Both the position numbers and the translations under genes were made by a program. Shown here piece by piece: positions 8,312-19,069 of a DNA stretch of 64,000 bases; position 1 is the stretch's first letter; every line of letters starts with the position of its first letter. Source of the DNA: Leuconostoc litchii (GTDB taxonomy: Bacteria > Bacillota > Bacilli > Lactobacillales > Lactobacillaceae); NCBI RefSeq assembly GCF_008107645.1, contig NZ_SDGY01000001.1:901630-965629 (forward strand). Reading direction: 5' to 3'. The notes beneath the pieces were generated by a model, which saw only the letters and a program-made list of their open reading frames with translations, was not told the DNA's origin and searched no databases.

Positions 8312-9541
8312 ATGTCCTTAGAAACAAAACTTAATAAGTACGCTGAACTTATTGTTAAAAAAGGTGTGAATGTTCAACCGGGCCAAACAATCATCCTCTA
8401 CGCAGCAGTTGATGAGGCTTATTTCGCACGTAAAATTGTTGCTGAGGCCTATAAAGCCGGTGCCGAAGAAGTTGTGTTGGAGTGGTCTGACCAAACCATT
8501 ACAAAAGAATTTTTAAACCATACTTCTACATCACGCTTAACTCATATACCTGATTATCAAGTAGCCAAAGCCAATCAATTAATGGATAAGTTCGCTTCTC
8601 GAATTTCACTTCTTTCACAGGATCCAGATGGTCTAGCCGACATCGACGCAGAACGATTGGGTAAATTAACGAAGGCTAAACAAAAAGCATTATATCGGGT
8701 ACGCGAGGCGACAATGAAAGATGATATTTCTTGGCTTGTCGTTGCAGCAGCCGGAAAAGATTGGGCTAAAAAAGTTTTCCCTGACTTAACTGAAACAGCA
8801 GCAGTTGATAGACTATGGAGCGAAATTTTTAAAGATGTTCGTATTGATGATGACAGCGATGCCATTGAAAATTGGAATACACATATTGAAACGCTAAAAA
8901 ATAAAGCTGAGTGGCTAAACCAACAGAATTTTAAAGAACTACATTATCAAAATTCAAAATCATGCTTCACAATTGGATTAGCTGAAGGACATATATGGGA
9001 AGCAGCCCTTTCACAAGATAAAGCCGGGAACATTTTTATTCCTAACATGCCTACAGAAGAAGTATTTACAGCGCCAGATAATAGAAATATCAATGGGCAT
9101 GTAGCAGCAACACTGCCTTTATCATATCAAGGTCATCTTATTGAAAATATTGAACTGGATTTTGAAGATGGTCGAATTGTTCAGGCTAATGCTTCAACTG
9201 GTTTAGATATATTACAAAAAATTATTGATACTGACGAAGGATCAAAATCACTTGGAGAAGTTTCCCTCGTGCCAGATCCTTCACCTATTGCACAAAGTGG
9301 CGTATTATTTTATAACACTCTTTTCGATGAAAATGCTTCGGATCATTTAGCTATTGGTGCAGCCTACGCCTCTAATATCATCGGTGGTAAAACATCACAA
9401 CCTGAGGATTTAGCGAAACGCGGATGGAATATCTCAGATGAACATGTTGATTTTATGATTGGTTCAAATGATATGGCTATTGATGGTGTTACTCAAGATG
9501 ATAAAATTGTTCCTGTCTTTCGCTCAGGTGATTGGGTATGA
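8312..9541 (+). CDS. pepS: Aminopeptidase PepS (M29 family)
   Basis: Metallo-aminopeptidase of 409 residues that removes N-terminal amino acids from peptides in the cytoplasm. Lactic acid bacteria use it in casein and peptide breakdown. Family M29 features are present throughout, including the N-terminal KYAELIVKKGVNVQPGQ segment and the metal-site region near SDHLAIGAAYASNI. Length is typical for PepS/AmpS. A GGAGAAA ribosome site precedes the ATG, and a TATAAT-type box lies about 35 bases upstream. It is divergent from the GH25-like gene. Confidence 0.92.
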   Translation: MSLETKLNKYAELIVKKGVNVQPGQTIILYAAVDEAYFARKIVAEAYKAGAEEVVLEWSDQTITKEFLNHTSTSRLTHIPDYQVAKANQLMDKFASRISLLSQDPDGLADIDAERLGKLTKAKQKALYRVREATMKDDISWLVVAAAGKDWAKKVFPDLTETAAVDRLWSEIFKDVRIDDDSDAIENWNTHIETLKNKAEWLNQQNFKELHYQNSKSCFTIGLAEGHIWEAALSQDKAGNIFIPNMPTEEVFTAPDNRNINGHVAATLPLSYQGHLIENIELDFEDGRIVQANASTGLDILQKIIDTDEGSKSLGEVSLVPDPSPIAQSGVLFYNTLFDENASDHLAIGAAYASNIIGGKTSQPEDLAKRGWNISDEHVDFMIGSNDMAIDGVTQDDKIVPVFRSGDWV

Positions 9542-9603
9542 GACTGATTCGATAATCAAGTACGCCTGCGAATAAAGTGATAGACTAAACTTGGGGTGTC
9601 TTT

Positions 9604-9999
9604 ATGTTGAATAATTTATTAGATAATTGGGACGGTGGTCGTTCCACAACAGTACGAATCTATGATTTATTTTTTATCATTTTCATTGCTGGCCTGGGCC
9701 ATGTTGACTTTTGGTTTATACACCCCCAAAGCAGTATCAAATTTCGATTAATGCTATTGGTTACTACGATAATTGCCCTAGTCTATTTAATTCAATTACC
9801 TCGTTTAGTCAACAATTCAAATATCCCATATAAGCTATTAATCCTATTTTACTTTATTTATGCTGGCTGCACTTTTGTACTAACAGATACTTTAACGAAT
9901 AAAGTATTAGGCCTTGCGTTTTGGCCACGTTTACTTGTGTTTGTAGTACTAGAGAGTATTTTGTTAACACGTACCATTGAAACACATCCAAAAAAGTAA
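9604..9999 (+). CDS. Small integral membrane protein of unknown function
   Basis: I do not recognise this 131-residue protein. It has four hydrophobic segments (about residues 17-35, 45-60, 75-90 and 100-118) with short loops, and the C-terminus is short and basic. No catalytic motif is visible. A GGGGTG sequence precedes the ATG. It follows pepS by 62 bases on the same strand with no terminator between them, so it could be read through from the pepS promoter. A shared terminator separates it from convergent alsS. Confidence 0.6.
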   Translation: MLNNLLDNWDGGRSTTVRIYDLFFIIFIAGLGHVDFWFIHPQSSIKFRLMLLVTTIIALVYLIQLPRLVNNSNIPYKLLILFYFIYAGCTFVLTDTLTNKVLGLAFWPRLLVFVVLESILLTRTIETHPKK

Positions 10000-10031
10000 A
10001 AGGTAAGTTCATAATGAACTTACCTTTTTTA
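9998..10031. terminator. Bidirectional terminator between the small membrane protein and alsS
   Basis: The arms AAAAGGTAAGTTCA and TGAACTTACCTTTT form a perfect stem with a 3-nt loop and flanking A and T tracts. It serves both convergent genes. Confidence 0.9.
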
Positions 10032-10047
10032 TCGTCTTATTTAACTT

Positions 10048-11733
10048 TTATCCTTCAGATCCAATCAATTGTGAACCTAATTCATAGTTATGAGAGTAAT
10101 CAACTGGTATGTCGACAACAACAGGACCTTCTGTAGCAAATGCTTCATCTAATACGTTGTCAAGTTGATTAGGATTAGTGACACGCAAGCCTTTGGCACC
10201 AAAACTTTCGGCATACTTAACCAAATCAATGTTACCAAACTTAACACCCGCTGACTGGCCATTGTATTTCATTTCTTCTTGGAACTTAACCATATCATAA
10301 TAAGCGTTATCATTCCAAACAATATGGACAGTGTTTAATCCCAAGCGCACAGCTGTCTCTAATTCCATAGCTGAGAAGAAGAAGCCACCATCACCAGAAA
10401 CAGATACCGACTTAGCATTGGGGCGAACCATAGCTGCCGCCATTGCCCAAGGTAATCCAACACCCAAGGTCTGCATGCCATTCGAAATCAAGTAATGACG
10501 TGGCACATATGATTTGAAGTGACGTGCCATCCAAATGTAATGTGATCCAATATCAGTAGAAACTGTCATTTCATCTGTCACATGCGCTTGAATTGATCGA
10601 ATAATATCCAATGGATGATTCAAATTAGCTTCTGCTGGTGTATAAGATGGCTTGTCTGAAGCACGTAAATCATTCTTAAAGTCACTTAATATTTTTTTAC
10701 TCTCTGAAGACAATGCATATCCATCGATATTTTCAGTTAAAATTTCTAAGCTTTGTGCTAAGTCACCAACTAATTGACGTTGTGGTGCGAAGTTATTATC
10801 AATTTGCACAGGCACTGTATCTAACGCAACAATATTCAAATTATTTTCTTTATTCCAATTGCGTGGTTCGTATTCGATTGCATCATATCCTAAGGTTACA
10901 ACTAAATCGGATTGACGTAATAATTTGTCCCCCGTTTGATTACGGAATAAACCAATTCGTCCAAAGAACGTTTCTTCTTCAAGTTCTCTTGAAATGACAC
11001 CAGCGCCTTGAAATGTCTCAACTACCGGCAAAGTCGTCTGTTTAAGCAGTTTGTGTAACGCATTAACCGTAGCATCATCAGAACCACGAGAACCAACTAA
11101 AATAACCGGCAATTTAGCGTCTTTAATCTGATCAGCCAACCATTTAATATCGTTAACTGCTGCTGGTCCCTGTTGGGCTTTAGCAATTTCTGGAATGGCT
11201 TCAACGTCGACAGGCGCATCATCAACGTCCTGTGGTAATGACACAAAGGCTGCACCTTTTTTTGCACCATTTGCTGCAGCAAATGCATTAGCAATGATTT
11301 CTGAAATATTGTTTGGATCTTGTATTTCTGAAGAAAAGTTAGTAATTGGATTAAATAATGCAACTGAATTCGTTGATTGATGGGTCAAACGATACAAATC
11401 TTTTCGTGGTACTTGTCCGCCAATAGCAACAATTGGGTCACTTTCAGCACTGGCTGTCATTAATCCTGTTGCAAGATTACCAACACCAGGGCCTGAAGTT
11501 ACAACAACAACACCAGTTTTACCGGTGATACGTGCAAATGCTTGTGCCATAAAAGCCGCATTTTGTTCATGACGCGTCACAACTAATTTAGGTACCTTTT
11601 GTCCTTCAGCTGGATGCTCCAACGTTTCAAACAAACGATCAATTTTTGCACCTGGAATACCAAAAACTAAGTCAACACCATGATTGACTAAGCTGTCTGT
11701 AACAATATCTGCACCATACTTCTTATTTGCCAT
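10048..11733 (-). CDS. alsS: Acetolactate synthase, catabolic type
   Basis: Condenses two pyruvates to alpha-acetolactate with thiamine diphosphate, the entry to diacetyl, acetoin and butanediol. The 561-residue protein has the three domains of TPP enzymes. The cofactor-activating glutamate lies in VVTRHEQNAAFMAQ, and the TPP/metal motif GDGGFFFSAMELETA lies near residue 445. Single-subunit length and lack of an adjacent small subunit favour the catabolic AlsS over biosynthetic IlvB. No alsD decarboxylase gene is next to it. It is monocistronic here, with terminators on both sides. Confidence 0.92.
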   Translation of the reverse strand: MANKKYGADIVTDSLVNHGVDLVFGIPGAKIDRLFETLEHPAEGQKVPKLVVTRHEQNAAFMAQAFARITGKTGVVVVTSGPGVGNLATGLMTASAESDPIVAIGGQVPRKDLYRLTHQSTNSVALFNPITNFSSEIQDPNNISEIIANAFAAANGAKKGAAFVSLPQDVDDAPVDVEAIPEIAKAQQGPAAVNDIKWLADQIKDAKLPVILVGSRGSDDATVNALHKLLKQTTLPVVETFQGAGVISRELEEETFFGRIGLFRNQTGDKLLRQSDLVVTLGYDAIEYEPRNWNKENNLNIVALDTVPVQIDNNFAPQRQLVGDLAQSLEILTENIDGYALSSESKKILSDFKNDLRASDKPSYTPAEANLNHPLDIIRSIQAHVTDEMTVSTDIGSHYIWMARHFKSYVPRHYLISNGMQTLGVGLPWAMAAAMVRPNAKSVSVSGDGGFFFSAMELETAVRLGLNTVHIVWNDNAYYDMVKFQEEMKYNGQSAGVKFGNIDLVKYAESFGAKGLRVTNPNQLDNVLDEAFATEGPVVVDIPVDYSHNYELGSQLIGSEG

Positions 11734-11882
11734 GATTAATTTGCCTCAATTTTTTCTTAATAAATTCATCATAGCACTCTTAATAAAATTTGAGTAGTGG
11801 TAAATTTGTGAATAAAATATCTAAATGAATCTTTCTTATGTTAAAAGAACAATATTAGTCCTTCCATAATTAATTTTGAATA

Positions 11883-11915
11883 AAAAAAGTTTGCCGAATT
11901 CGGCAAACTTTTTTA
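11883..11915 (-). terminator. Terminator of obgE
   Basis: The stem AAAAAGTTTGCCG/CGGCAAACTTTTT is near-perfect, lies just after the obgE stop and is flanked by A/T runs on both sides. Confidence 0.9.
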
Positions 11916-11921
11916 TTCATT

Positions 11922-13241
11922 TTACTCGCTAAATTCAAATACGAAATCCGAATTATTGATTCGGACGTCATCACCATCTTTCGCGCCAGCAGCACGAAGT
12001 TTATCATCAACACCCATATGACGTAGTTGACGAGCAAATCGCATAATTGTTGCATCACGCTGAATATTAGTCATCAAGAATAACTTTTCAATCTCAGCTC
12101 CGCTAAGCAACCAACGTTCTTCTTCTTCAACCCATTCAATTGTGAAATCATGTGTTTCTGGCTTGAAAGTATAATTTTTCTCAGTAATATCTTTTTCAAC
12201 TTCAGGACGATAACTTTCAGGTGCAGGAGCCGTAGCTAACATGTCAGCCGTCAAACGCATCAAATCTTTAACACCATCACGTGTGATAGATGAAATCGGA
12301 ACAATTTTAGGTACTCCAGGCAACCCTGATTCAGCAGCAATTTCAGCCCTAAATTTCACCAAGTTTTCTTCTGAATCCGGCATATCCATTTTAGTTGGCA
12401 CAACAATTTGTGGACGATTCAAAATTGTTTCGTCATATTGTTGTAACTCATCTAAAATCTTACGATATTGTGTATAAGGGTCTGTTCCTTCAATACCTGA
12501 CATGTCTACCAAATGTAAGATCACCTTAGTGCGTTCAACATGTCGCAAGAATTGAAATCCTAGTCCTATGCCTTGTGACGCACCCTCAATTAATCCTGGC
12601 AAATCGGCCATTACAAAATCACGGTCATCCTCTAAACGAACCATGCCAATATTTGGTGACAAGGTTGTGAAATGATAAGCTGCTACCTTGGGCTTAGCAT
12701 TTGAAACAACTGACAACAACGTTGATTTTCCAGCTGATGGAAACCCTACTAAACCGACGTCAGCTAATACCTTTAACTCTAGTTTAAGATTACGAATTTG
12801 ACCAGGTTCACCATTTTCTGATAATTCTGGTGCTGGATTAGCTGGTGTGGCAAAATGAATATTACCACGGCCACCACGGCCACCTTTTGCAACAACTAGC
12901 TCTTGACCATTATCGAGCATATCAGCCAATACTTCACCAGTATCAGCGTCTGTTACGGTTGTTCCTTGAGGCACCTTGACCACTCGATTCTCAGCTGAGG
13001 CCCCGGTCATCCCTTTTGTGCCACCATTACCACCTGGTTGTGCTTTAAAGTGCCGGTTATAACGAAAATCCATTAATGTACGAAGTCCTTCGTCAACTTT
13101 AAAAATGATGGAACCACCATGGCCGCCATCACCACCAAAAGGCCCCCCCATTGCAACGAACTTTTCGTGACGGAATGAAACAATCCCATCCCCACCTTTT
13201 CCAGCTTTTACTTCTATTTGTGCTTGATCTACGAATGCCAT
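11922..13241 (-). CDS. obgE: Obg family GTPase (CgtA)
   Basis: Essential GTPase that binds the 50S ribosomal subunit and links its assembly to growth and stress responses. The 439-residue protein has the glycine-rich Obg fold (residues 1-158, with repeats such as [12 protein letters not shown]). The G domain carries GFPSAGKST (G1), DLPGLIEGA (G3) and TKMD (G4). A C-terminal OCT domain ends in [14 protein letters not shown]. Unlike in many Firmicutes it is not next to rplU or rpmA. The upstream leader of about 160 bases can form a long hairpin that ends near the start codon. Confidence 0.96.
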   Translation of the reverse strand: MAFVDQAQIEVKAGKGGDGIVSFRHEKFVAMGGPFGGDGGHGGSIIFKVDEGLRTLMDFRYNRHFKAQPGGNGGTKGMTGASAENRVVKVPQGTTVTDADTGEVLADMLDNGQELVVAKGGRGGRGNIHFATPANPAPELSENGEPGQIRNLKLELKVLADVGLVGFPSAGKSTLLSVVSNAKPKVAAYHFTTLSPNIGMVRLEDDRDFVMADLPGLIEGASQGIGLGFQFLRHVERTKVILHLVDMSGIEGTDPYTQYRKILDELQQYDETILNRPQIVVPTKMDMPDSEENLVKFRAEIAAESGLPGVPKIVPISSITRDGVKDLMRLTADMLATAPAPESYRPEVEKDITEKNYTFKPETHDFTIEWVEEEERWLLSGAEIEKLFLMTNIQRDATIMRFARQLRHMGVDDKLRAAGAKDGDDVRINNSDFVFEFSE

Positions 13242-13251
13242 ATTTATTAGA

Positions 13252-13327
13252 GCGTAAGCAGGTAGTTTGTGACTATTAATTAATAAAATTAAATATTTAT
13301 TAATTTAATCTACTAAACCCGCAGCGC
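13252..13327 (-). other. Long imperfect hairpin in the obgE leader
   Basis: In the minus-strand RNA, GCGGGU pairs with ACCUGC, flanked by GCGC and GCG segments. Inside lies an AU-rich inner stem built from AUUAAAUUAAU-type repeats. One pair at the base is G-U in this strand only, which favours a role in the obgE mRNA. It ends about 11 bases before the start codon. It might affect translation or merely be AT-rich chance pairing. Confidence 0.35.
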
Positions 13328-13401
13328 CTTTTCTCCTTTACTGCTCTACTATAAAGAGCTTGCGAATAATTAACACTCTAGTTTACCATACATAGAATTT
13401 T

Positions 13402-15201
13402 TTAGCCATGATCACCAGCTGAAAGAGACAGGTGAATAACACGTGCTAACTTTTCATTAATCCCAATCGCTACTAAATCCGAAACACTAGCAGCCGTAAT
13501 TTTCGGTAATGAACCGAATTCTCTCAAGAGTTTTTGCCGTGTTTTAGGTCCAACACCCTGTATCGTGTCTAAACGAGAAGATAACGAATTCTTAGAGCGT
13601 AATTGTCGATGAAAATTAATGGCAAACCGATGTACCTCTTCTTGCACACGCTGAACTAGGAAAAAACCTTCTGATTGTTTATCGAGTGTGACTATTTGAT
13701 TTGTATGCCCATCAATTAAATCTGCTGTTTTATGTTTATTATTTTTCACCATGGCTGCAATCGGTATGTTGCTCAGTCCAAGCTCATCTTCTAAGACTTC
13801 CTTTGCTGCATGTAATTGGATCTCACCCCCATCCATTAAAATTAAATCAGGTAAGTTACCTTTTTCTTTTAAAAGACGAGAATATCGTCGACGGATCACT
13901 TCCTGAGTTTCTGCCCATTCATCAGCGTGATTCGTTGATCTGATTTTGTATTTACGATATTCAGTTTTATTTGGGATACCGTCTTCGAAAACAACCATTG
14001 CGCTGACAATTTCAACCCCTTGCGTGTGTGAATGATCGAATGCTTCAATACGATGTCCCATCGGAATATGTAAAGCATCAGTAATTTCTTGCATAGCTCC
14101 AGTTGTTTTACGTTCATTAAGCTGCATTAATCGGAATTTTTCTTCCAATACGATGCGAGCATTTTTTGAAGCTAGATCAAGCAACTCACGTTTTTCACCA
14201 CGTATGGGTATTCTAACTGGAAGTTCTAAAACAGCGGACAGTGCTTTTGTATCAATACCATGCGGCACTAAAATTTCACGAGGTTTTTGAATATTTTTCT
14301 GAGAGTAAAATTGTTGAATAAAACTCGACAACTCTTCATCTGCTTCACCAACAATTGAAAAAGTACGTTTAAATTGCCGAATTAAGCGTGCTTGCCGAAG
14401 AAAAAATACCTCAACGGTCATCCAACCCTTATCCATATAAAAGTTAAATAGGTCTCTAGGTGTTGTATCCTTTGATAAAACACGTTGACTTTCTACTGTT
14501 TCATCAATATATTTCAATTGATCGCGCAAATCCGCAGCACGTTCAAATTCCAGCGATATAGCCGCTAAATTCATTTTTTCGATAATTTGTTTCTTAACAC
14601 TTTTCGTGTCACCATCGAGAAATTTTTTAATATGGTTAATTTGATCTGTATATTCCTGTACGGGCACATCACGAAAACATGCGCCTAAACATTGGCCCAT
14701 ATTATAATACAAGCATGGTCGTCCTTGCGGACCATTGCAGCGGCGTAATGGATAGTTTTTTTCCAAGAATCTAAGTGTTTCTTGAGCAGCATAAACGTTA
14801 GGATAGGGACCAAAGTAGAAACCACCATCTTTTTTGACTTCGTTGACTAACGCCATTTTAGGATTACGTTCCTTAGTAATCTTAATATAAGGGTAACCTG
14901 TACCATATTTTAGACGGATATTATAGTATGGTTTGTGTTTTTTTATTAACTCATTTTCTAATAAAAATGCTTCCTTATCCGAATTAGTGACAATAAAATC
15001 AAAATCAACTATTTTTGATACTAACTCGGCAGTTTTACCATCATGATCTTGTTTGAAATATGAGCGTACACGATTTTTAAGATTTTTGGCTTTACCCACA
15101 TAAATAATCTTACCGTTTTCATCTTTCATTTGGTAAGATCCTGGTTCATTAGGCAACAAGACTAACTTTTGTTCAATATGTTGTGACGTATTTGCTAACA
15201 T
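13402..15201 (-). CDS. uvrC: Excinuclease ABC subunit C
   Basis: Nuclease of UvrABC nucleotide-excision repair, making both incisions around the lesion. At 599 residues it has the GIY-YIG domain (GSYQMKDENGKIIYVGKAKNLKNR), a cysteine-rich segment (CNGPQGRPCLYY, CLGAC), the UvrB-binding UVR motif (LEFERAADLRDQL), the RNase H-like C-terminal endonuclease domain (EAFDHSH, LILMDGG), and terminal helix-hairpin-helix motifs (LDTIQGVGPKTRQKLL). Length and order are normal. It lies between pyrG and obgE on the minus strand. Confidence 0.96.
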   Translation of the reverse strand: MLANTSQHIEQKLVLLPNEPGSYQMKDENGKIIYVGKAKNLKNRVRSYFKQDHDGKTAELVSKIVDFDFIVTNSDKEAFLLENELIKKHKPYYNIRLKYGTGYPYIKITKERNPKMALVNEVKKDGGFYFGPYPNVYAAQETLRFLEKNYPLRRCNGPQGRPCLYYNMGQCLGACFRDVPVQEYTDQINHIKKFLDGDTKSVKKQIIEKMNLAAISLEFERAADLRDQLKYIDETVESQRVLSKDTTPRDLFNFYMDKGWMTVEVFFLRQARLIRQFKRTFSIVGEADEELSSFIQQFYSQKNIQKPREILVPHGIDTKALSAVLELPVRIPIRGEKRELLDLASKNARIVLEEKFRLMQLNERKTTGAMQEITDALHIPMGHRIEAFDHSHTQGVEIVSAMVVFEDGIPNKTEYRKYKIRSTNHADEWAETQEVIRRRYSRLLKEKGNLPDLILMDGGEIQLHAAKEVLEDELGLSNIPIAAMVKNNKHKTADLIDGHTNQIVTLDKQSEGFFLVQRVQEEVHRFAINFHRQLRSKNSLSSRLDTIQGVGPKTRQKLLREFGSLPKITAASVSDLVAIGINEKLARVIHLSLSAGDHG

Positions 15202-15253
15202 GTTTTTATTATACCTTGTTTATCAAATTTGTCTGCCTTAACTTTAAAAGTCA

Positions 15254-15296
15254 AAAATATCCTTCTTAACAGCAATGTGTTAAAAAGGATATTTTA
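15254..15296 (-). terminator. Terminator of pyrG
   Basis: The arms AAAATATCCTT and AAGGATATTTT carry inner TTAACA/TGTTAA pairing. It lies 27 bases past the pyrG stop. Confidence 0.85.
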
Positions 15297-15322
15297 ATGT
15301 TTTCAATAAAAAATAGTGTGCA

Positions 15323-16945
<1,623 letters not shown>

Positions 16946-17011
16946 TCATAATTCAAACGTGCATTGGCTTAACACGTTTTATTGCGACAACCAGGGGATA
17001 AAATAAAATAG

Positions 17012-17069
17012 AAAAACCCCCAAGATTAACTTGGGAGCTTTTAACGTCTGTCCCATTAAATGGGAGCCC
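17012..17069 (-). promoter_or_regulatory. pyrG leader with CTP-sensitive attenuator
   Basis: The predicted transcript starts with GGGCU at 17069. About 30 nt later AGCUCCC (17039-17033) forms the left arm of a terminator (CUCCCAAG/CUUGGGGG with a UUAAU loop, then UUUUU, 17037-17012). In Bacillus subtilis pyrG, low CTP makes RNA polymerase stutter and add extra G residues at GGGC. The poly-G end then pairs with GCUCCC and blocks the terminator. All the parts of that mechanism are visible here. A second small hairpin (CCCAUU/AAUGGG) lies directly after the start site. Confidence 0.85.
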
Positions 17070-17075
17070 TAATAT

Positions 17076-17104
17076 ATACTACAGATTTAGGGGGGATTTG
17101 TCAA
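17076..17104 (-). promoter_or_regulatory. pyrG promoter
   Basis: The -35 TTGACA (17104-17099) and -10 TAGTAT (17081-17076) have 17-bp spacing. The -10 lies 6 bases before the GGGC start, which fits the reiterative-transcription model. Confidence 0.85.
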
Positions 17105-17125
17105 ATATATTCTTCATTTTATTGA

Positions 17126-18109
17126 TTAATAATGCTTACCTTTAACAGAAACTTTAGTAATTTCACCCGACGATACCGTTATTTTTTTGCCTTCTGATGA
17201 CGATAAAATCAGCTCTCCCTGATCGCTGATCTCAATAGCTGTACCAGTTATCTGTTGACCACCGAATCGTACTGTAACTTCATGTCCTAGTACAATATTA
17301 TGGGCCCTATATTCAGGTAAATAAGCACCTGTTTGATAGCAATCAACCATCTCAGAAAAAGCATCAACTAGTTTAGCAATAATAATATTTCTTGAGAAAA
17401 CCAGGTCTGAAACAATACCACCAACTTTTTTATCTAGGTCATCTGTTAAGTTATTCGGTTGAATTAAATTTAATCCAATACCTACAACTAATGAAGTTAG
17501 ACTTTGTGATTCTATGTTTACCACACCCTCTGTTAAAATACCACCAACTTTTTTATCCTCGTATATCAAATCATTGACCCACTTGAAAGATAACAAATGC
17601 CCCAAGGTTTCTTTAATAACGTTTCTGACAACAACAGCCGTCGCGGTTGTTATTAATCCTGGTTGAAGAACAATATGATTATCATCGCTCATAGGCAAAG
17701 CAAATGATAAATAAATCCCCGTTTGCTGCGGTGCAATAAATGAACGACCAAACCGACCATAAGCAGCATTTTGTTGATCAGCAATAATGACAGTCGGTTT
17801 CATTATTTTTTTTATTGCTAAAGCTTCTTTAGCATAAGCATTGGAAGAGCCTAGTTGCTCAAAATATTGTATATCCCAATCAGAAGATACTAATGCTCTA
17901 ATCACGGGAACGCTCAAGACGCCAGTCTCCTTATAGCGATACCCTTTTCTGTGTTGACTTTCAATCTCATGACCACTTTCAATCAGCTTTTGAATAGCTT
18001 TCCAAATAGCAGCTCGACTAACGCCTAATTGATTGGCTAATGTTTCCCCGCTTAAATATTCACTTTCATGTTTGACAAAGTATCCTAAAAGCTGTTCAGA
18101 TGTTTTCAT
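17126..18109 (-). CDS. birA: Biotin-protein ligase / biotin operon repressor BirA
   Basis: Joins biotin to carboxylases via biotinyl-AMP and represses biotin uptake genes when biotin is plentiful. The 327-residue protein has an N-terminal winged helix (GETLANQLGVSRAAIWKAIQKL). The ligase core has YGRFGRSF in place of the GRGRxGR loop and KWVNDLIY. The C-terminal SH3-like domain has VRFGGQQITGTAIEI. The DNA-binding domain makes it the repressor-type enzyme. It is the third gene of an apparent bioY-CHY-birA operon, so it may control its own transcription. Confidence 0.94.
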   Translation of the reverse strand: MKTSEQLLGYFVKHESEYLSGETLANQLGVSRAAIWKAIQKLIESGHEIESQHRKGYRYKETGVLSVPVIRALVSSDWDIQYFEQLGSSNAYAKEALAIKKIMKPTVIIADQQNAAYGRFGRSFIAPQQTGIYLSFALPMSDDNHIVLQPGLITTATAVVVRNVIKETLGHLLSFKWVNDLIYEDKKVGGILTEGVVNIESQSLTSLVVGIGLNLIQPNNLTDDLDKKVGGIVSDLVFSRNIIIAKLVDAFSEMVDCYQTGAYLPEYRAHNIVLGHEVTVRFGGQQITGTAIEISDQGELILSSSEGKKITVSSGEITKVSVKGKHY

Positions 18110-18118
18110 AATTTTAGT

Positions 18119-18424
18119 TTAACAGAAATATGTATTATTGTGTAATGAACAACGCTGATTAAATGCGTGATGACAATTAGGACATTGATAATTCGAATGT
18201 TGATATGACCAAACAGTCATTTGATAATTACACACGCCACACATCACGGCCCTTTCTTCATTATTAATAGACATTGGTTCAAATTTATGCAAATTCATTA
18301 CGTCATGACATTCATAACAAGCATAAAAACATTTACATTTCGCACAGAGATTAGCAACAATATCAACTACACTATGCCAATGTTGACATCGTCCTTGGTA
18401 ATCTACATTAATTCCTTTAATCAC
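18119..18424 (-). CDS. CHY-type zinc-finger protein
   Basis: A 101-residue protein rich in cysteine and histidine. The pattern RCQHWHSVVDIVANLCAKC, CYECHD, CGVC, CPNC then C matches the CHY zinc-finger domain, which in eukaryotic Pirh2 binds several zinc ions. The bacterial stand-alone form has no defined role. Its start overlaps the bioY stop by 4 bases, and birA follows after 9 bases, so all three are likely cotranscribed. The position suggests a link to biotin handling, but nothing in the sequence shows one. Confidence 0.75.
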   Translation of the reverse strand: MIKGINVDYQGRCQHWHSVVDIVANLCAKCKCFYACYECHDVMNLHKFEPMSINNEERAVMCGVCNYQMTVWSYQHSNYQCPNCHHAFNQRCSLHNNTYFC

Positions 18425-18963
18425 AAGATAAAATGCCTCTTGTTCAAAATCATCGCTATCGCAACACCCAAGACAGATTTGATAATATCACCCGGAATAA
18501 AGGCTACTTGGTAAAGTAATGCCTTATCTAGTGGCATATTAGCTACTATATTTAAACCAATCGCTCCCAAAATATCAATTAATAAAACACCGAAAAGTAA
18601 TATTACAATTAATAGCGGAAAAAAACTGAATTTGTTATTTTTAATGAGCCATTCTGATGCCCAACCAATTAGAAATGCTGCGATTGGATATGCATATAGA
18701 TACCCAGCAGTTGGTCCAACAAAGACCACAAAGCCACCATGTCCACCACTTAAAATTGGTAACCCTAGGGCAGCTAAACACAAAAAGCCGACTACTGTAA
18801 AAAATCCATATTTTTTTCCGAGAATAATTCCTGCCAACATAATACCCATATTTTGCAAAACTATCGGAACCGGAATGAAGCCTAATGGTATGCTGGGAAT
18901 GGCTCCCATCACAATAATTATAGCTAACATAATCGCTGATGTCGCCAACGCTTTGGTTTTCAT
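18421..18963 (-). CDS. bioY: Biotin transporter substrate-binding subunit BioY
   Basis: S component of an energy-coupling-factor transporter. It captures biotin in the membrane, and shared EcfA/EcfT subunits encoded elsewhere supply the energy. The 180-residue protein has about six membrane segments and the BioY signatures PIVLQNMGIMLAG and GGHGGFVVFVGPTAGYL. An AAAAGGAG site precedes the ATG. A palindrome covers its promoter, and birA lies two genes downstream, which strongly suggests biotin-dependent repression. Confidence 0.93.
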   Translation of the reverse strand: MKTKALATSAIMLAIIIVMGAIPSIPLGFIPVPIVLQNMGIMLAGIILGKKYGFFTVVGFLCLAALGLPILSGGHGGFVVFVGPTAGYLYAYPIAAFLIGWASEWLIKNNKFSFFPLLIVILLFGVLLIDILGAIGLNIVANMPLDKALLYQVAFIPGDIIKSVLGVAIAMILNKRHFIL

Positions 18964-18988
18964 AATATTCTCCTTTTAGTAAACCGTA

Positions 18989-19023
18989 AATAACATTTTA
19001 GTTTACTAAAATGTTATTGTCAA
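18989..19023 (-). promoter_or_regulatory. bioY promoter covered by a perfect palindrome (likely BirA operator)
   Basis: The -35 TTGACA (19023-19018) and -10 TAAAAT (19000-18995) have 17-bp spacing. A perfect inverted repeat with 13-base arms AATAACATTTTAG and CTAAAATGTTATT and a 4-base centre spans 18989-19018, so it fills the spacer and the -10. A further copy of its core, TTTACTAAAA, lies at 18983-18974 next to the ribosome site. Repression by BirA is inferred from gene context. Confidence 0.75.
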
Positions 19024-19035
19024 GTTTTAGACAAA

Positions 19036-19059
19036 TAAAAAAACGCTTAAGGCGTTTTT
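19036..19059 (-). terminator. Terminator of the amino-acid permease gene
   Basis: A short stem, AAAAACGC/GCGTTTTT, is flanked by a T-run in the minus-strand sense. It lies 11 bases past the permease stop. Confidence 0.8.
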
Positions 19060-19069
19060 GACAAGCATC

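Noticed and set aside
8575-8865. Antisense frame of 96 residues inside pepS
   Set aside because: The sense frame is a clear PepS; the antisense product has no family features or ribosome site.
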